Below, piece by piece: positions 17,328-26,400 of a DNA stretch of 64,000 bases. Both the position numbers and the translations under genes were made by a program. Origin of the DNA: Mobiluncus porci (GTDB taxonomy: Bacteria; Actinomycetota; Actinomycetes; Actinomycetales; Actinomycetaceae); NCBI RefSeq assembly GCF_009695935.1, contig NZ_VUMY01000001.1:124001-188000 (forward strand), in the 5' to 3' direction. Below the pieces are notes generated by a model, which saw nothing but the letters and a program-made list of their open reading frames with translations, did no database searches and had not been told where the DNA came from. The stretch's first letter is position 1. Every line of letters starts with the position of its first letter.

Positions 17328-18200
17328 TTATCTGTTCTGTTCGCCCTCAAATGGGTTTTGGCGCTCGGTCGCCCAGCAGGCTACCGCGCAGGCCGCTGCC
17401 ACGTTTAGAGAATCTACCCCGTGAGCCATCTCGATGCGAACAACTTTATCCACTCCAGCCAAGGTACGTTTCTTTAGCCCGTCACGCTCCGCTCCGGCGA
17501 CAAGCGCAACCCTGCGAGTGGGGTCTCCCGCTAGTTCGGCGGCATAGTCTCGCAGGTCAACGGCGTTTTCGTTCAGAGCCAGCGCGGCTAATTCGAAACC
17601 ATTTTGATGAAACAGTTCCGGATCGGGCCAGCGGCTCAACCTAGTACAGGGAAGCTGAAAAATAGTTCCCATCGAAACCCTCACGGCGCGACGGTACAGC
17701 GGGTCGGCACAAGAGGGTGTCACTAAAATGGCGTCATATCCGCAGGCTGCCCCGCTTCGAACCGCTGCTCCCACATTCGTGTGATCCACGAGGTCTTCTA
17801 ACACCAGGACACGACGAGACCGCGCCAGAATCTCGCTGGGGTCAAGGAGTGGCGGGCGCTCGATGGACGCGATGGCTCCGCGGTGGAGGTGGAACCCGAC
17901 TAGGGACTCGAGGAGGGCCTCATCAGCAATAAAAACCGGAATCGGGCCTCCATGGGGATCCCCTCCGGTAAAGGGGCTTTTGCCCAGGTGAGGCGCAATA
18001 ATCTCCAGCCAGTGCGGGGTCAACAAAAGCGAGCGGGGGCGATAGCCCGCCGCGAGGACGCGGCCGATTACCTCGTTAGATTCGGCCATGAACAGCCCGT
18101 TTTCCGCCTCGAAACTGCGGCGCAGGTTGACGTCCTTTAACTCCGTGTAGTCGCGGAGCAGCTCCCGGTGTTCTCTGAGGTTTTGAAGATGAATCAGCAC
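17328..18200 (-). CDS. SpoU-family RNA 2'-O-methyltransferase
   Basis: Knotted (SPOUT) SAM-dependent methyltransferase of 290 residues, acting on rRNA or tRNA. The N-terminal substrate-binding part includes LRRSFEAENGLFMAESNEVI. The C-terminal SpoU domain shows motif 1 DHTNVGAAVRSGAACGYDAI, motif 2 RVSMGTIFQLP and motif 3 VALVAGAERDGLKK. Motif 3 has AGAERDG where most relatives have GSEGxG. The start at 18200 is a GTG with weak initiation signals; I found no better one. Divergent from the gene at 18390. Confidence 0.85.
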   Translation of the reverse strand: MLIHLQNLREHRELLRDYTELKDVNLRRSFEAENGLFMAESNEVIGRVLAAGYRPRSLLLTPHWLEIIAPHLGKSPFTGGDPHGGPIPVFIADEALLESLVGFHLHRGAIASIERPPLLDPSEILARSRRVLVLEDLVDHTNVGAAVRSGAACGYDAILVTPSCADPLYRRAVRVSMGTIFQLPCTRLSRWPDPELFHQNGFELAALALNENAVDLRDYAAELAGDPTRRVALVAGAERDGLKKRTLAGVDKVVRIEMAHGVDSLNVAAACAVACWATERQNPFEGEQNR

Positions 18201-18389
18201 CTCTAAATTCTCGTTAAAAAACCGGATTTTTCCAAGTTTGCCAAGTTAGGAGTGGGTTTCGAAGGTTTTCCACAGTTGCAATTTTCACCCCGAATTCACA
18301 TGGTAAAAATCTTGGGGCTGCAAAAACCATCAACTTAGAAAAAACTGGGGTGAAGGCAGTTTAGAAAAACAAATAAGAAAGGAACTATC

Positions 18390-19046
18390 ATGCCGACACC
18401 TGTATTGGAAGCCCTGGAGGGATTGCGGAGCCGTCGCGCGGAACAACCGATTCACCACGAGGTGAGCTGTACTTGCGAGCAATGCGCGATGGCGCGAACG
18501 GTAGCGTTGGATAATCTCGGTCATTTGATTGGCTTGAATGATCTCGATGAGGGGCTCTATGGGCCTCGCGGATGGACTGTTCTGTCCGGAGTCGCTGTTT
18601 TGGCCTTGCAATATTCGGACTGGATGTGGATGGATACGGCCGAGGATTTTCCGGGGGTGAAGCCGGAAGAAATGATCGACTACCTGCCATACTTTGGGGG
18701 AGACTCTTGGCTCGCGAAACGGATATGGGGAAGAATACCCGAGGCAGCACTCGAGGAGCGCCAAAACTATGCCCCGAGTCTGGGCGCGATTTTGGATTTC
18801 ATCAAAGACCATCCCGATGATGCGCTATTTAGTGGGTACCTGATTGGCCCGCAGCGTTTTGATGAACGCCTCAGCGCCGACGCGCTTTATATCAGTCCGG
18901 AGTTTCTCGGCCTAGATTCAGAGAACGCCGATGCTTTAGACGCCCACGATGCTTTCATAAAACTTGGTCTTGACCAGGTTTCTAGCCCCGATGAAATCTG
19001 TCAGTGGTATCGCGAACGCCCCTATTGGCGCTTCTGGTGGGATTAG
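18390..19046 (+). CDS. Unrecognised protein with a CxCxxC motif
   Basis: A 218-residue soluble protein with a good ribosome-binding site (AAAGGA, eight bases before the ATG). It has HHEVSCTCEQCAMARTVALD near residue 28-47, where CTCEQC could hold a metal. The rest is Asp/Glu- and Trp-rich (YSDWMWMDTAEDFPG, FGGDSWLAKRIWGR) and ends in ERPYWRFWWD. No signal peptide or membrane segment. Its last four bases overlap the end of the convergent pyrD gene. I do not recognise the family. Confidence 0.75.
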   Translation: MPTPVLEALEGLRSRRAEQPIHHEVSCTCEQCAMARTVALDNLGHLIGLNDLDEGLYGPRGWTVLSGVAVLALQYSDWMWMDTAEDFPGVKPEEMIDYLPYFGGDSWLAKRIWGRIPEAALEERQNYAPSLGAILDFIKDHPDDALFSGYLIGPQRFDERLSADALYISPEFLGLDSENADALDAHDAFIKLGLDQVSSPDEICQWYRERPYWRFWWD

Positions 19047-20074
19047 TCGGTGAGTTCGCGGTTCAGTCGGGCGGCCCAGTCCGGTCCTTCATAGATGAAG
19101 GCAGAGATTCCTTCCACCAGGTTTGCTCCGGCTTCGAGCATGGCCCTAGCGTCGCCTGCGGTCGTGATACCACCGACCCCGATAATGGTTTTATCTTCCG
19201 GCAATCGGGACCGTAGCAGGGCCACCACTTCGAGGGCGCGTTCCCGCAGGGGTTCTCCGGATAATCCGCCGGCGCCGAGATCGTGTTTGATGGTGGTGTT
19301 GGTGGCGACTACGCCGGCCAGGTTTTCCTTTACGGCGAGGTCAGCAACGGCGATTACGTCGTCGTCGGCGAGGTCTGGAGCGATCTTTACGAAAACCGGT
19401 AGGGATTCGAGGTCTTGAAGTTGCAGCTCTTTTTGAACCGCGCGCACAATCGGAGTCAAGGATGAAACCGCTTGGAGGTCGCGCAAACCTGGAGTGTTGG
19501 GGGAAGACACGTTGATGACGAGGAAATCCACTAGGGAAGCCAAGGAGCGAGTAACTTTACGATAATCGCTCGGGGCTTTCTCGGCGGGAGTGACCTTGTT
19601 TTTCCCGATATTGGCGCCGATAACTAGAGAGTTTCCGAACTCAAAGCGCAGTCGTTTCAGGCGTCTCGCCGCTACGCGGGCGCCCTCATTGTTGAAGCCC
19701 ATCGCGTTTCTAAGCGCACGTTGCTCCGGTAATCTCCATAAGCGCGGACGGTCGTTGCCGGGCTGGGCGAGGGGAGTAATCGTTCCGATTTCTACAAAAC
19801 CGAAACCGAGTGCATCCCACATCGGTACGGCGCGTGCTTCCTTGTCCATGCCGGCAGCGAGGCCAAGAGGCCCGTAAATCCGCTGTTCTTTCCCCGTGCC
19901 AGAATTATCTTTGAGTGGCCACTCGAAGCGTTTCTCCGGTCGTTTCACCAAGCATGCCGCCTGCTTCCTTACCCAGCCAAACCGGCCCGCAAACTCCAGA
20001 ACTTCTATCGCCCGCCGATGCACCCATTCAGCATCGAGCTTCACCAACACGTGACGAAACAAAAATTTATACAT
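19043..20074 (-). CDS. pyrD: Quinone-dependent dihydroorotate dehydrogenase (class 2)
   Basis: FMN enzyme that oxidises dihydroorotate to orotate in pyrimidine synthesis, passing electrons to quinone at the membrane. The 343-residue protein has the class 2 N-terminal helix region (MYKFLFRHVLVKLDAEWVHR) and the TIM barrel with GPLGLAAGMDKEA, GFGFVEIGTITPLAQPGN, VINVSSPNTPGLRDLQ (catalytic Ser region), VFVKIAPDLADDD and IIGVGGITTAGDARAMLEAG. TAGGAT (20082-20087 on the plus strand) lies seven bases before the ATG, so it is probably leaderless. A quinone-linked enzyme implies a respiratory quinone pool in the host. Confidence 0.96.
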   Translation of the reverse strand: MYKFLFRHVLVKLDAEWVHRRAIEVLEFAGRFGWVRKQAACLVKRPEKRFEWPLKDNSGTGKEQRIYGPLGLAAGMDKEARAVPMWDALGFGFVEIGTITPLAQPGNDRPRLWRLPEQRALRNAMGFNNEGARVAARRLKRLRFEFGNSLVIGANIGKNKVTPAEKAPSDYRKVTRSLASLVDFLVINVSSPNTPGLRDLQAVSSLTPIVRAVQKELQLQDLESLPVFVKIAPDLADDDVIAVADLAVKENLAGVVATNTTIKHDLGAGGLSGEPLRERALEVVALLRSRLPEDKTIIGVGGITTAGDARAMLEAGANLVEGISAFIYEGPDWAARLNRELTD

Positions 20075-20202
20075 ACCCGCAATCCTACCGGAAACTATTT
20101 CTTCATTTTTTGAGTACTTTTACCGGTGTGGACACTAGCTTGTAAGGTGATGCACAACGCTCGCTGGACCGCAGCCGCGCGACGCGAGCCCAGATGGAGT
20201 CG

Positions 20203-21216
20203 CTACATTGTCGGGCGAGAAGTTGGAGACTTCGGGCGATCTTCTGGCTGGTGACGGACAATGAAGTCGCCCAAAACCGCATCGATAGCCCCGAAAACAT
20301 CCTCATCCAACCGCACGTCAAGGGCCTTCAAATTCTCTTCCACCTGCGAAGGTTTAGAAGCGCCGAAAATAATCCCCGCCACATTGCGACGAGACAACAG
20401 CCAGGCCAGGGCCAGTTCGTTCAACTTACAGCCGGCCTTCTCAGCAATCGTGCGCAAACCTTGCACCGCCTGAAGCAAATCATCGCGCATCCAGCGGTCG
20501 CGGATGAATTGACCGGCGGTTTTACTCGCAGCGCGAGTCTTCTGTTTCGGCGCCACCCCGGGACGATACTTGCCGGTCAAAACCCCTTGAGTCAGGGGAG
20601 AAAAACAGAGGTGAGCCATGCCATTTTCTTCGCAGGCATCAATCACCCCGTCTTCAACCGTGCGCCACAGCATGGAGTATTCCGCCTGGTTTGAAATGAG
20701 CGGTACCCTCATTTCTCGAGCCAAACCGGCCGCGGCCCGAATCTGGTCGGGATACCATTCACTGACCCCGATGTAGAGCACCTTGCCGGATCGGACCAAA
20801 TCCGAAAACGCCAGCATCGTTTCTTCCAGGGGAGTCTCGTAGTCGAAGCGATGGGCCTGATAGACATCGATATAGTCGGTACGTAAGCGCCGCAGCGAGG
20901 CCTCGGCAGCCTCCATAATGTGCTTGCGAGACAATCCGCAATCATTGGGGCCGAATATATGAACCGGCCAATACACTTTCGTCATGATGACGAGATCACG
21001 GCGGTCTTCGTCTTTGAGAGCCTTTCCGAGAACTTTTTCTGCGGCGCCGTTGGCGTAGACATCGGCAGTATCGAAGGTGTAAATCCCATTTTCAAGGGCA
21101 GTTTTGATGCATTTTTCCGCGGTCTTGTCTTCAATCTGGTTTCCATGGGTGAGCCAGTTGCCGAGAATCAGACTCGAAATTTTCAGTCCAGAATTTCCTA
21201 AATATCTTTGTTCCAT
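20203..21216 (-). CDS. Aldo/keto reductase
   Basis: NADPH-dependent oxidoreductase of 337 residues, in the branch of potassium-channel beta subunits and YghZ/GpmA-type reductases. Visible motifs: YTFDTADVYANGAAEKVLG (catalytic Asp and Tyr), VIMTKVYWPV (catalytic Lys), YIDVYQAHRFD (His), YIGVSEWYPDQIRAA, and the cofactor-end motif VAGIIFGASKPSQVEENLKA. TAAACT (21224-21229 on the plus strand) sits seven bases before the ATG, giving a leaderless start. The physiological aldehyde substrate cannot be told from sequence. Confidence 0.92.
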   Translation of the reverse strand: MEQRYLGNSGLKISSLILGNWLTHGNQIEDKTAEKCIKTALENGIYTFDTADVYANGAAEKVLGKALKDEDRRDLVIMTKVYWPVHIFGPNDCGLSRKHIMEAAEASLRRLRTDYIDVYQAHRFDYETPLEETMLAFSDLVRSGKVLYIGVSEWYPDQIRAAAGLAREMRVPLISNQAEYSMLWRTVEDGVIDACEENGMAHLCFSPLTQGVLTGKYRPGVAPKQKTRAASKTAGQFIRDRWMRDDLLQAVQGLRTIAEKAGCKLNELALAWLLSRRNVAGIIFGASKPSQVEENLKALDVRLDEDVFGAIDAVLGDFIVRHQPEDRPKSPTSRPTM

Positions 21217-21295
21217 ACGGTTCAGTTTATTAGCGAAAACCCCACCAAAGAAGATTTTTCCGAAAACAAACCCACATTTTACAAAGAATTAACAA

Positions 21296-21937
21296 TCACT
21301 CCTGGGGTTTGCCCCGTAAAGAACGAGTGACCTGCGGGCGTGGCTGGCGGAACCGGCGCGGCATCACCAAGCGGGAAAACGCGTACCAGCGCAAGCCTCT
21401 GGGAATTTTCTCTTCCCCGAGTTTCTCGATGGCGTGTTTGCGAGCGCGACTCGCAAAAAAAGCCCCTTCCAAACAGCCACCGATCAAAAAGACATAGGAC
21501 AGAATCATGGACCAGGTGTTGATCTTCAAAGCCAAGGCTTCGTTGTTTTGGTTGATGATGGAAACCGCAATCAAACCGCCGAACATGAGAATGAGGATGA
21601 GGACAATCATCCATTCCGAGAAGGTGTAGCGCGAATCAACGTAGTCCCGCACCGCTCGCCTCGCGGCGCCCCGATGCATGACCGGCAGTAAATCCTCGCG
21701 ACCAGTGCGTAAACCCTCTTGCTCCAGTTCCATCCGGCGACGAGATTCTTCCCGCGCCCGCGCTTTCGCTGCCTTCTTGTCTCCTCCCACGATGCCTTGA
21801 TAGTGCTTGGCTTCCTGGGTTTTCCGCGACGGAGTAGGGCCCGTTTTTTGCCGCGAATTAACCTGGGAGGGCTTTCCCGCCGCGGTCTTTGCGGCGTCAA
21901 TCGGTTCACTTACTGGTTTGTTTTTGAATAGACTCAT
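21296..21937 (-). CDS. DUF3043 membrane protein
   Basis: Actinobacterial conserved membrane protein of unknown function, 213 residues from the ATG that begins MSLFKNKPVSEP. A basic, disordered N-terminus (about 1-75) is followed by the family block RGAARRAVRDYVDSRYTFSE and two transmembrane helices (WMIVLILILMFGGLIAVSII and the SYVFLIGGCLEGAFF region), then a basic tail. A longer frame to 21958 exists, but the internal ATG fits the family. It diverges from the M20 peptidase, a neighbourhood common in actinobacteria. Confidence 0.85.
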   Translation of the reverse strand: MSLFKNKPVSEPIDAAKTAAGKPSQVNSRQKTGPTPSRKTQEAKHYQGIVGGDKKAAKARAREESRRRMELEQEGLRTGREDLLPVMHRGAARRAVRDYVDSRYTFSEWMIVLILILMFGGLIAVSIINQNNEALALKINTWSMILSYVFLIGGCLEGAFFASRARKHAIEKLGEEKIPRGLRWYAFSRLVMPRRFRQPRPQVTRSLRGKPQE

Positions 21938-22001
21938 GATGACTTGATTATTCCACAACTTGCAAGGCGCTAATAAACGCCGTCACTAAGGAGGCTTCCT
22001 C

Positions 22002-23354
22002 ATGGAAGAAACCGCATTACGCGAAAAAATGACCCAAGACTTTCCAGCAATCGTAGGTTTCTTGAAAGAACTGGTGAAGATTCCCTCGGTGTCTTCGCTT
22101 CCGGAACACGAGAAAGACATGGTGAAAAGCGCCCAGTTCGTGCGGTCCCAACTCGAAGACGCCGGTGTGGACGCCAAGGTCATCCAGGTCACGGATCCCA
22201 ATACCGGTGAAGTCTCGCGCCCAGCCATTCTCGGGGTGAAAGCCGGTCCTGAAAACGCTCCCACCGTTTTGCTTTATGCCCACCACGATGTCCAACCAGC
22301 AGCGGGCCAGTCGGGATGGGACACTCCTCCCTTTGAGCCGGTGGAAAAAGACGGTCGGCTCTATGGCCGCGGCTCCAGCGATGACGGGGCGGGAATCGCA
22401 GTTCACCTGGCCGCTTTGCGAGCCTGGGGCGAGGAACTGCCGGTGACCGTAAAGCTCTTCATCGAAGGGGAGGAAGAGGTTGGTTCCCCGACTTTCCGCG
22501 CCCTCTTGGAACAAAACCTTGACTTTATGCGCTCCGATGTCATCATGGTGGCGGATTCATCAAACTGGGATCCGGAAACTCCAGCACTCACTTCCGGTTT
22601 GCGCGGGGTACTTTCTACCACCGTGGAGGTTCGGACTCTTACTCACGCCGTTCACTCCGGCGAATTTGGGGGAGTGGCGCTCGATGCTTTGACTTCCTTG
22701 TGCCGCTTGCTGGCGACGCTTCACGACGAGAAAGGACGGGTAGCTGTTCCGGGTCTGAAGCGTGAGCTGGAGGCGGATGTGGACTATCCGGAAGCGGAAC
22801 TGCGCGAACAAATGGGAATGGTTCCCGGCCTGGAACTTATCGGGGAGGGGGATTTGGCATCCAGAATGTGGTCGCAACCAGCCATCAGTGTTATTGGACT
22901 TGATGCCCCCACGGTAGCGAATTCTTCCAACACGCTCATTCCTTCCGCTGCGGCGCGAATCTCCATGCGCATTGCTCCGGGAGAAGATCCTCTAAGCGCT
23001 GCCGCCGCCTTACAGAAATATCTGGAAAACCACGCGCCTTTCGGGGCTGAAGTCAAGGTCACGATTAACGAACTCGGACCTTCCTATGCGGCAGACCTGG
23101 AGGCCGAAGCCACCAAGCTCATGCATGAGGCCCTCACGGATGCTTTCGAAAAGACCTCTGTCAATATCGGCTCGGGCGGTTCTATTCCGTTCATAGCAAC
23201 CTTCCGCGAGCTCATCCCCGAGGCCCAGATTCTCGTTACCGGCGTAGAAGATCCGTTGTCCCAAGCGCATTCCGAAAATGAGTCCCAAGACCTGGAGGAG
23301 ATGCGGAAAGCCGCCTTGGCTGAAGCCCTGTTCTTTGGGCGCCTCGGCGCCTAG
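22002..23354 (+). CDS. M20 family dipeptidase
   Basis: Dinuclear-zinc dipeptidase of 450 residues, cytoplasmic. Motifs: VLLYAHHDVQPA (metal-binding His and Asp), YGRGSSDDGAGIAVHLAA (bridging Asp), FIEGEEEVGSP (catalytic Glu pair), and LTHAVHSGEFGG in the lid domain that carries the dimer contact. LVTGVEDPLSQAHSENESQ near the end supplies the last metal ligand. Start: AAGGAGG, 8 bases before the ATG. The next gene follows 12 bases after the stop. Confidence 0.94.
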   Translation: MEETALREKMTQDFPAIVGFLKELVKIPSVSSLPEHEKDMVKSAQFVRSQLEDAGVDAKVIQVTDPNTGEVSRPAILGVKAGPENAPTVLLYAHHDVQPAAGQSGWDTPPFEPVEKDGRLYGRGSSDDGAGIAVHLAALRAWGEELPVTVKLFIEGEEEVGSPTFRALLEQNLDFMRSDVIMVADSSNWDPETPALTSGLRGVLSTTVEVRTLTHAVHSGEFGGVALDALTSLCRLLATLHDEKGRVAVPGLKRELEADVDYPEAELREQMGMVPGLELIGEGDLASRMWSQPAISVIGLDAPTVANSSNTLIPSAAARISMRIAPGEDPLSAAAALQKYLENHAPFGAEVKVTINELGPSYAADLEAEATKLMHEALTDAFEKTSVNIGSGGSIPFIATFRELIPEAQILVTGVEDPLSQAHSENESQDLEEMRKAALAEALFFGRLGA

Positions 23355-23366
23355 GGGAGGAGTAAT

Positions 23367-23777
23367 TTGCGACTCCAGGTATTTGCCTCTCCCAATTGGA
23401 ACCACTTTGCCAAACAGTTCACTGCCGCTTGGCAAGAGCGCTTCGAGGACGATGCCATCGAGATCCAAGTGGTGGAAACCTCTCAAGGAATGGTGTTGCC
23501 CTCCCGCTTAGAAATCGAAGACGATGCCGATTTGCTTTTGGTGATGCAAGCTGAACTCACCGACTATCCTGGAACCCAGGATTTGGCGAATCTGGTGGTG
23601 GCTCGGGCCAGGCGCCTGGGAATCCAACCGGTGGTGGTTCTTGCCCAAAACACGCCGCTTTCGAAGCGGCAAATCCAGGAACTCGGTTTTTCAGGCACCT
23701 ATTTCCGCGAGGAACAGCCGCGTCGCGGACCGGAGGACTGGGGAAGAATCCTCGCCCAAACCTGGCACCTGGAATGA
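23367..23777 (+). CDS. Small protein resembling the end of a glycerate kinase
   Basis: A 136-residue protein with a TTG start after GGGGAGGAG. It has no signal peptide. The second half (TQDLANLVVARARRLGIQPV, VVLAQNTPLSKRQIQELGFS, GTYF) resembles the C-terminal segment of GlxK-type glycerate kinases, where a helix is followed by GIPVVAVAG and a Gly-Phe-xx-Val-Tyr strand. The kinase N-terminal domain is absent, so no kinase activity is proposed. It is cotranscribed with the M20 peptidase. Either a reduced paralogue or an unrelated fold that looks similar; the likeness is judged by eye. Confidence 0.6.
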   Translation: MRLQVFASPNWNHFAKQFTAAWQERFEDDAIEIQVVETSQGMVLPSRLEIEDDADLLLVMQAELTDYPGTQDLANLVVARARRLGIQPVVVLAQNTPLSKRQIQELGFSGTYFREEQPRRGPEDWGRILAQTWHLE

Positions 23778-23892
23778 ATCCCACCTCGGTTTTTGAGCCG
23801 GAAGCGAACAAGCTCCGCTTGAAAGAGGCGCTACGAAAACACTCGGTCTAAACTGAAGACCTGGATAAACAACTTTTAGGAAAGGTAAGACT

Positions 23893-24240
23893 ATGAGCGA
23901 CACCGCCACTTTGACCCACGAAGTGTCCCTGACCGATGCGGCCGTGGACAAGATTAAGCATCTCTTGGATCAAGAGGGTCGCGATGACTTGAACCTGCGG
24001 GTGGGGGTGGCTCCGGGAGGCTGCTCGGGGCTCATCTACCAGCTCGAATTCGATGACGTCATCGAGGACAACGATGCCGTACGCGACTTTGATGGAGTGA
24101 AACTTGTGGTCGATAAGATGAGCGTGCCTTATCTGGCTGGAGCCTCTATCGATTTCCAGGACACCTTGGCCCAACAGGGATTCGTCATCGACAACCCCAA
24201 CGCCGCCAACACCTGCTCTTGCGGAGGTTCCTTCCACTAG
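23893..24240 (+). CDS. erpA: Iron-sulfur cluster insertion protein, HesB/IscA type
   Basis: A-type carrier that delivers Fe-S clusters to apo-enzymes. The 115-residue protein has the three conserved Cys: Cys44 in PGGCSGLIY and Cys108/Cys110 in NTCSCGGSFH. Length and layout are standard. AGGAAAGG lies 7-8 bases before the ATG. Fe-S clients in this window are aconitase and perhaps other anaerobic enzymes. The gene stands alone, with a hairpin just after the stop. Confidence 0.93.
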   Translation: MSDTATLTHEVSLTDAAVDKIKHLLDQEGRDDLNLRVGVAPGGCSGLIYQLEFDDVIEDNDAVRDFDGVKLVVDKMSVPYLAGASIDFQDTLAQQGFVIDNPNAANTCSCGGSFH

Positions 24241-24241
24241 A

Positions 24242-24269
24242 CTGGTAGACCACTTGACAGGTCTACCAG
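24242..24269 (+). terminator. Hairpin after erpA
   Basis: CTGGTAGACC and GGTCTACCAG form a perfect ten-base-pair stem with an eight-base loop two bases after the erpA stop. There is no T-run behind it, so it may act in RNA stability or Rho-type termination. Confidence 0.5.
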
Positions 24270-24373
24270 CGCTGAATCGAAACCTGATAGCTTTAAATTG
24301 TAGTGCTCAGGGGAGTTTCCCTATAGAATAAAGACAACTTTTTCATGGGTTTCAACAATTTCATTGGAGTATT

Positions 24374-25258
24374 GTGTTTCGAAAAGCAGCTGTTATCTTG
24401 GCCAGCGTGAGCTTGGTATTTGCCCTTTCTGCTTGCGGTAAATCCGGTGGCAATGCTCTCCCCACCGTATCTTCACCCGTGTATGGTACGGTTCCGGAGA
24501 TTTCATTCCCCGCTGGGAATCCGCCTAAGAGCGTCGTCATGAAAGTCTTGGACGAAGGTGACGGCAAGGGCGCTACCGTGGGCGAAAATGACCTCGTGGT
24601 CGTGGATTACTACGGTAAAGTGTGGGGCGGCGCTTTGCTGCCCGACTCCACGATTACGGATGCGACTGGGCCTAGGGCGATTTCTTTGGTCGACCCGCCG
24701 ATTGAGGGCTGGTCTTCGCTAAAGGGAGCGAAAACGGGTCAGCGAGTGTTGTTGGTGGTTCCTCCCCAGCAGGCTTACGGCGACCTCGGCAGCGAATCCA
24801 TTGGAGTGAAGAAAGGCGATACTCTCGCCTACGTGGTAGATATTCGTTCCACCGTGTCACCCGATGCTGCGAGCCAATTCCAGACTACGCCAACGAATAA
24901 TCCTCTCCCTGCCGGTGTCACCGTCACCGCTAGCGATAAGGGAGCCATGATAGTAGATGCTAAAGCCGCACGCGCCTATCCCACGAAGCAAGAAACTGCA
25001 GTTTATGCCGCCGGCAACGGGTCGGCAGTGGCGCCCGGACAATCTGTGGTCATCAAACAGGTGGTGGCCAACTGGGGCGAAGCCTCCACTCCCGAGGCCT
25101 GGACGGCTTCGAAACTTAGCGCCACTTCCGCGAGCGTGTTAAACCTCGAAAACCAGCCACTCGGAACCATTGCCGTGGTGCTCTATCCCGCCACGCCTTC
25201 CAGTGGACCCCAGGCGACCCTAGTTCAGATTCTTGCTGCCTACGATGCGGGCCGCTAA
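24374..25258 (+). CDS. FKBP-type peptidyl-prolyl isomerase lipoprotein (1)
   Basis: Lipid-anchored folding catalyst outside the membrane, 294 residues. The signal peptide ends in LVFALSAC, with Cys21 as the lipidated residue. An FKBP domain follows (about 70-165): NDLVVVDYYGKVWGG, ISLVDPPIEGWSSLKGAKTG, QRVLLVVPPQQAYGDLG. The second half looks like a second, degenerate FKBP-like domain (GQSVVIKQVVANWGEASTPE). GGAG before the GTG supports the start. It is followed 20 bases later by a paralogue, so the two form an operon acting on exported proteins. Confidence 0.88.
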   Translation: MFRKAAVILASVSLVFALSACGKSGGNALPTVSSPVYGTVPEISFPAGNPPKSVVMKVLDEGDGKGATVGENDLVVVDYYGKVWGGALLPDSTITDATGPRAISLVDPPIEGWSSLKGAKTGQRVLLVVPPQQAYGDLGSESIGVKKGDTLAYVVDIRSTVSPDAASQFQTTPTNNPLPAGVTVTASDKGAMIVDAKAARAYPTKQETAVYAAGNGSAVAPGQSVVIKQVVANWGEASTPEAWTASKLSATSASVLNLENQPLGTIAVVLYPATPSSGPQATLVQILAAYDAGR

Positions 25259-25278
25259 TCCGAAGAGAGGAAATTAAC

Positions 25279-26340
25279 TTGCTAAAGATTACTAGGTTTG
25301 CGTCTATTTTGGCGGTTTTTGGCCTGACGGTAGTGCTTAGCGCCTGCACGAATGAGGGGAAAAGTGAAAATGCCCCCTTGGCGAATCCGAAAGCCTGTGT
25401 GAAAACCATCACTCCGGCGGCCTCCGCGGAAGTGCCCGAAGTGAAACCGGCTGAAAACGCTCCGGTTCCGGCGGTAACTGCGGGAACAAAATTTGGCGAA
25501 GAACCGGCGATTGCTCCGGGTGAGGGCAATGCCCCCAATGACTTCATCCGCAATATCCTCATCTCGGGAACCGGTACGGAAGTGTCTTCCGGAGCAGATG
25601 TGGTCGTGAACTACAAGGGACAGAAATGGAACGGGGAGGTCTTCGACAGTTCCTGGGGAAGAGGTTCCACAGCTTCTTTCAACCTCCACAACGTAGTGGA
25701 TGGTTGGCGTTGGGGACTCGCCGGAACCCACGTGGGGGATCGGGTGGAACTCGTGATTCCCCCGAAGCTCGGCTACCGGGAGCTAACCCCTGATGAGCAG
25801 GCATTAAAAGCCGCCGGCCAGCAGGTTCCCGGTAAGCATGAACTCGCCGGTGAAACCCTGGTATTCGTGGTCGATGTGGTGTTTTCTCCGCCGGTATTGG
25901 CCGAAACCCAACTCGCCGCCTACACCCAGGTCCTGTCCAAATCGATGCCTACCGGGGCAAAACTCCCTGACGGTTTGAAGATTTATTGTCAACCCGGTGA
26001 AGAACCCCAGCCGGCTTATGTGGAAAACTCGAAAGTTCCTTCCCAACCGCGAACCGTGTGGACGATGGAAGGCCAAGGTCGCACCATAGAGGCGGGAGAC
26101 CAGATTGGCTATGTCATTGTCTACGGGTCCTGGGGTGACGCCCCTAAATCCACCTGGACCAACGGCTCTAGCGTCAGTTGGGCCCAAGCCGAAGACGTGC
26201 AAGCGGTCGGGAAGAAGGTAGGCTCTCGTGCCGTCTTGGTGGGACCTCCCAACGAGTCTGCCCCGCGCGGAGTGGTCCAGATTGTTGACATTGTCGACGC
26301 CATGAGCCTTTCCGACAAGGGAGCCGTACCCGCCCAGTGA
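25279..26340 (+). CDS. FKBP-type peptidyl-prolyl isomerase lipoprotein (2)
   Basis: Paralogue of the preceding lipoprotein, 353 residues, TTG start after GAGAGGAA. The lipobox LTVVLSAC puts the anchored Cys at 23. A Pro/Ala-rich linker (about 35-85) precedes the FKBP domain: SGADVVVNYKGQKWNGEVFD, WRWGLAGTHVGDRVELVIPP and KLGYRELTPDEQ. A C-terminal degenerate copy (GDQIGYVIVYGSWGDAPKST) matches the second half of its neighbour. The tandem pair probably arose by duplication. Extracellular chaperone role inferred from family. Confidence 0.88.
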   Translation: MLKITRFASILAVFGLTVVLSACTNEGKSENAPLANPKACVKTITPAASAEVPEVKPAENAPVPAVTAGTKFGEEPAIAPGEGNAPNDFIRNILISGTGTEVSSGADVVVNYKGQKWNGEVFDSSWGRGSTASFNLHNVVDGWRWGLAGTHVGDRVELVIPPKLGYRELTPDEQALKAAGQQVPGKHELAGETLVFVVDVVFSPPVLAETQLAAYTQVLSKSMPTGAKLPDGLKIYCQPGEEPQPAYVENSKVPSQPRTVWTMEGQGRTIEAGDQIGYVIVYGSWGDAPKSTWTNGSSVSWAQAEDVQAVGKKVGSRAVLVGPPNESAPRGVVQIVDIVDAMSLSDKGAVPAQ

Positions 26341-26400
26341 TTCTTTTTGTCGCCCCCGCCAGCGAGGGTAGACTGGAACAAGCCAAGAAAAGGAGCCTTT

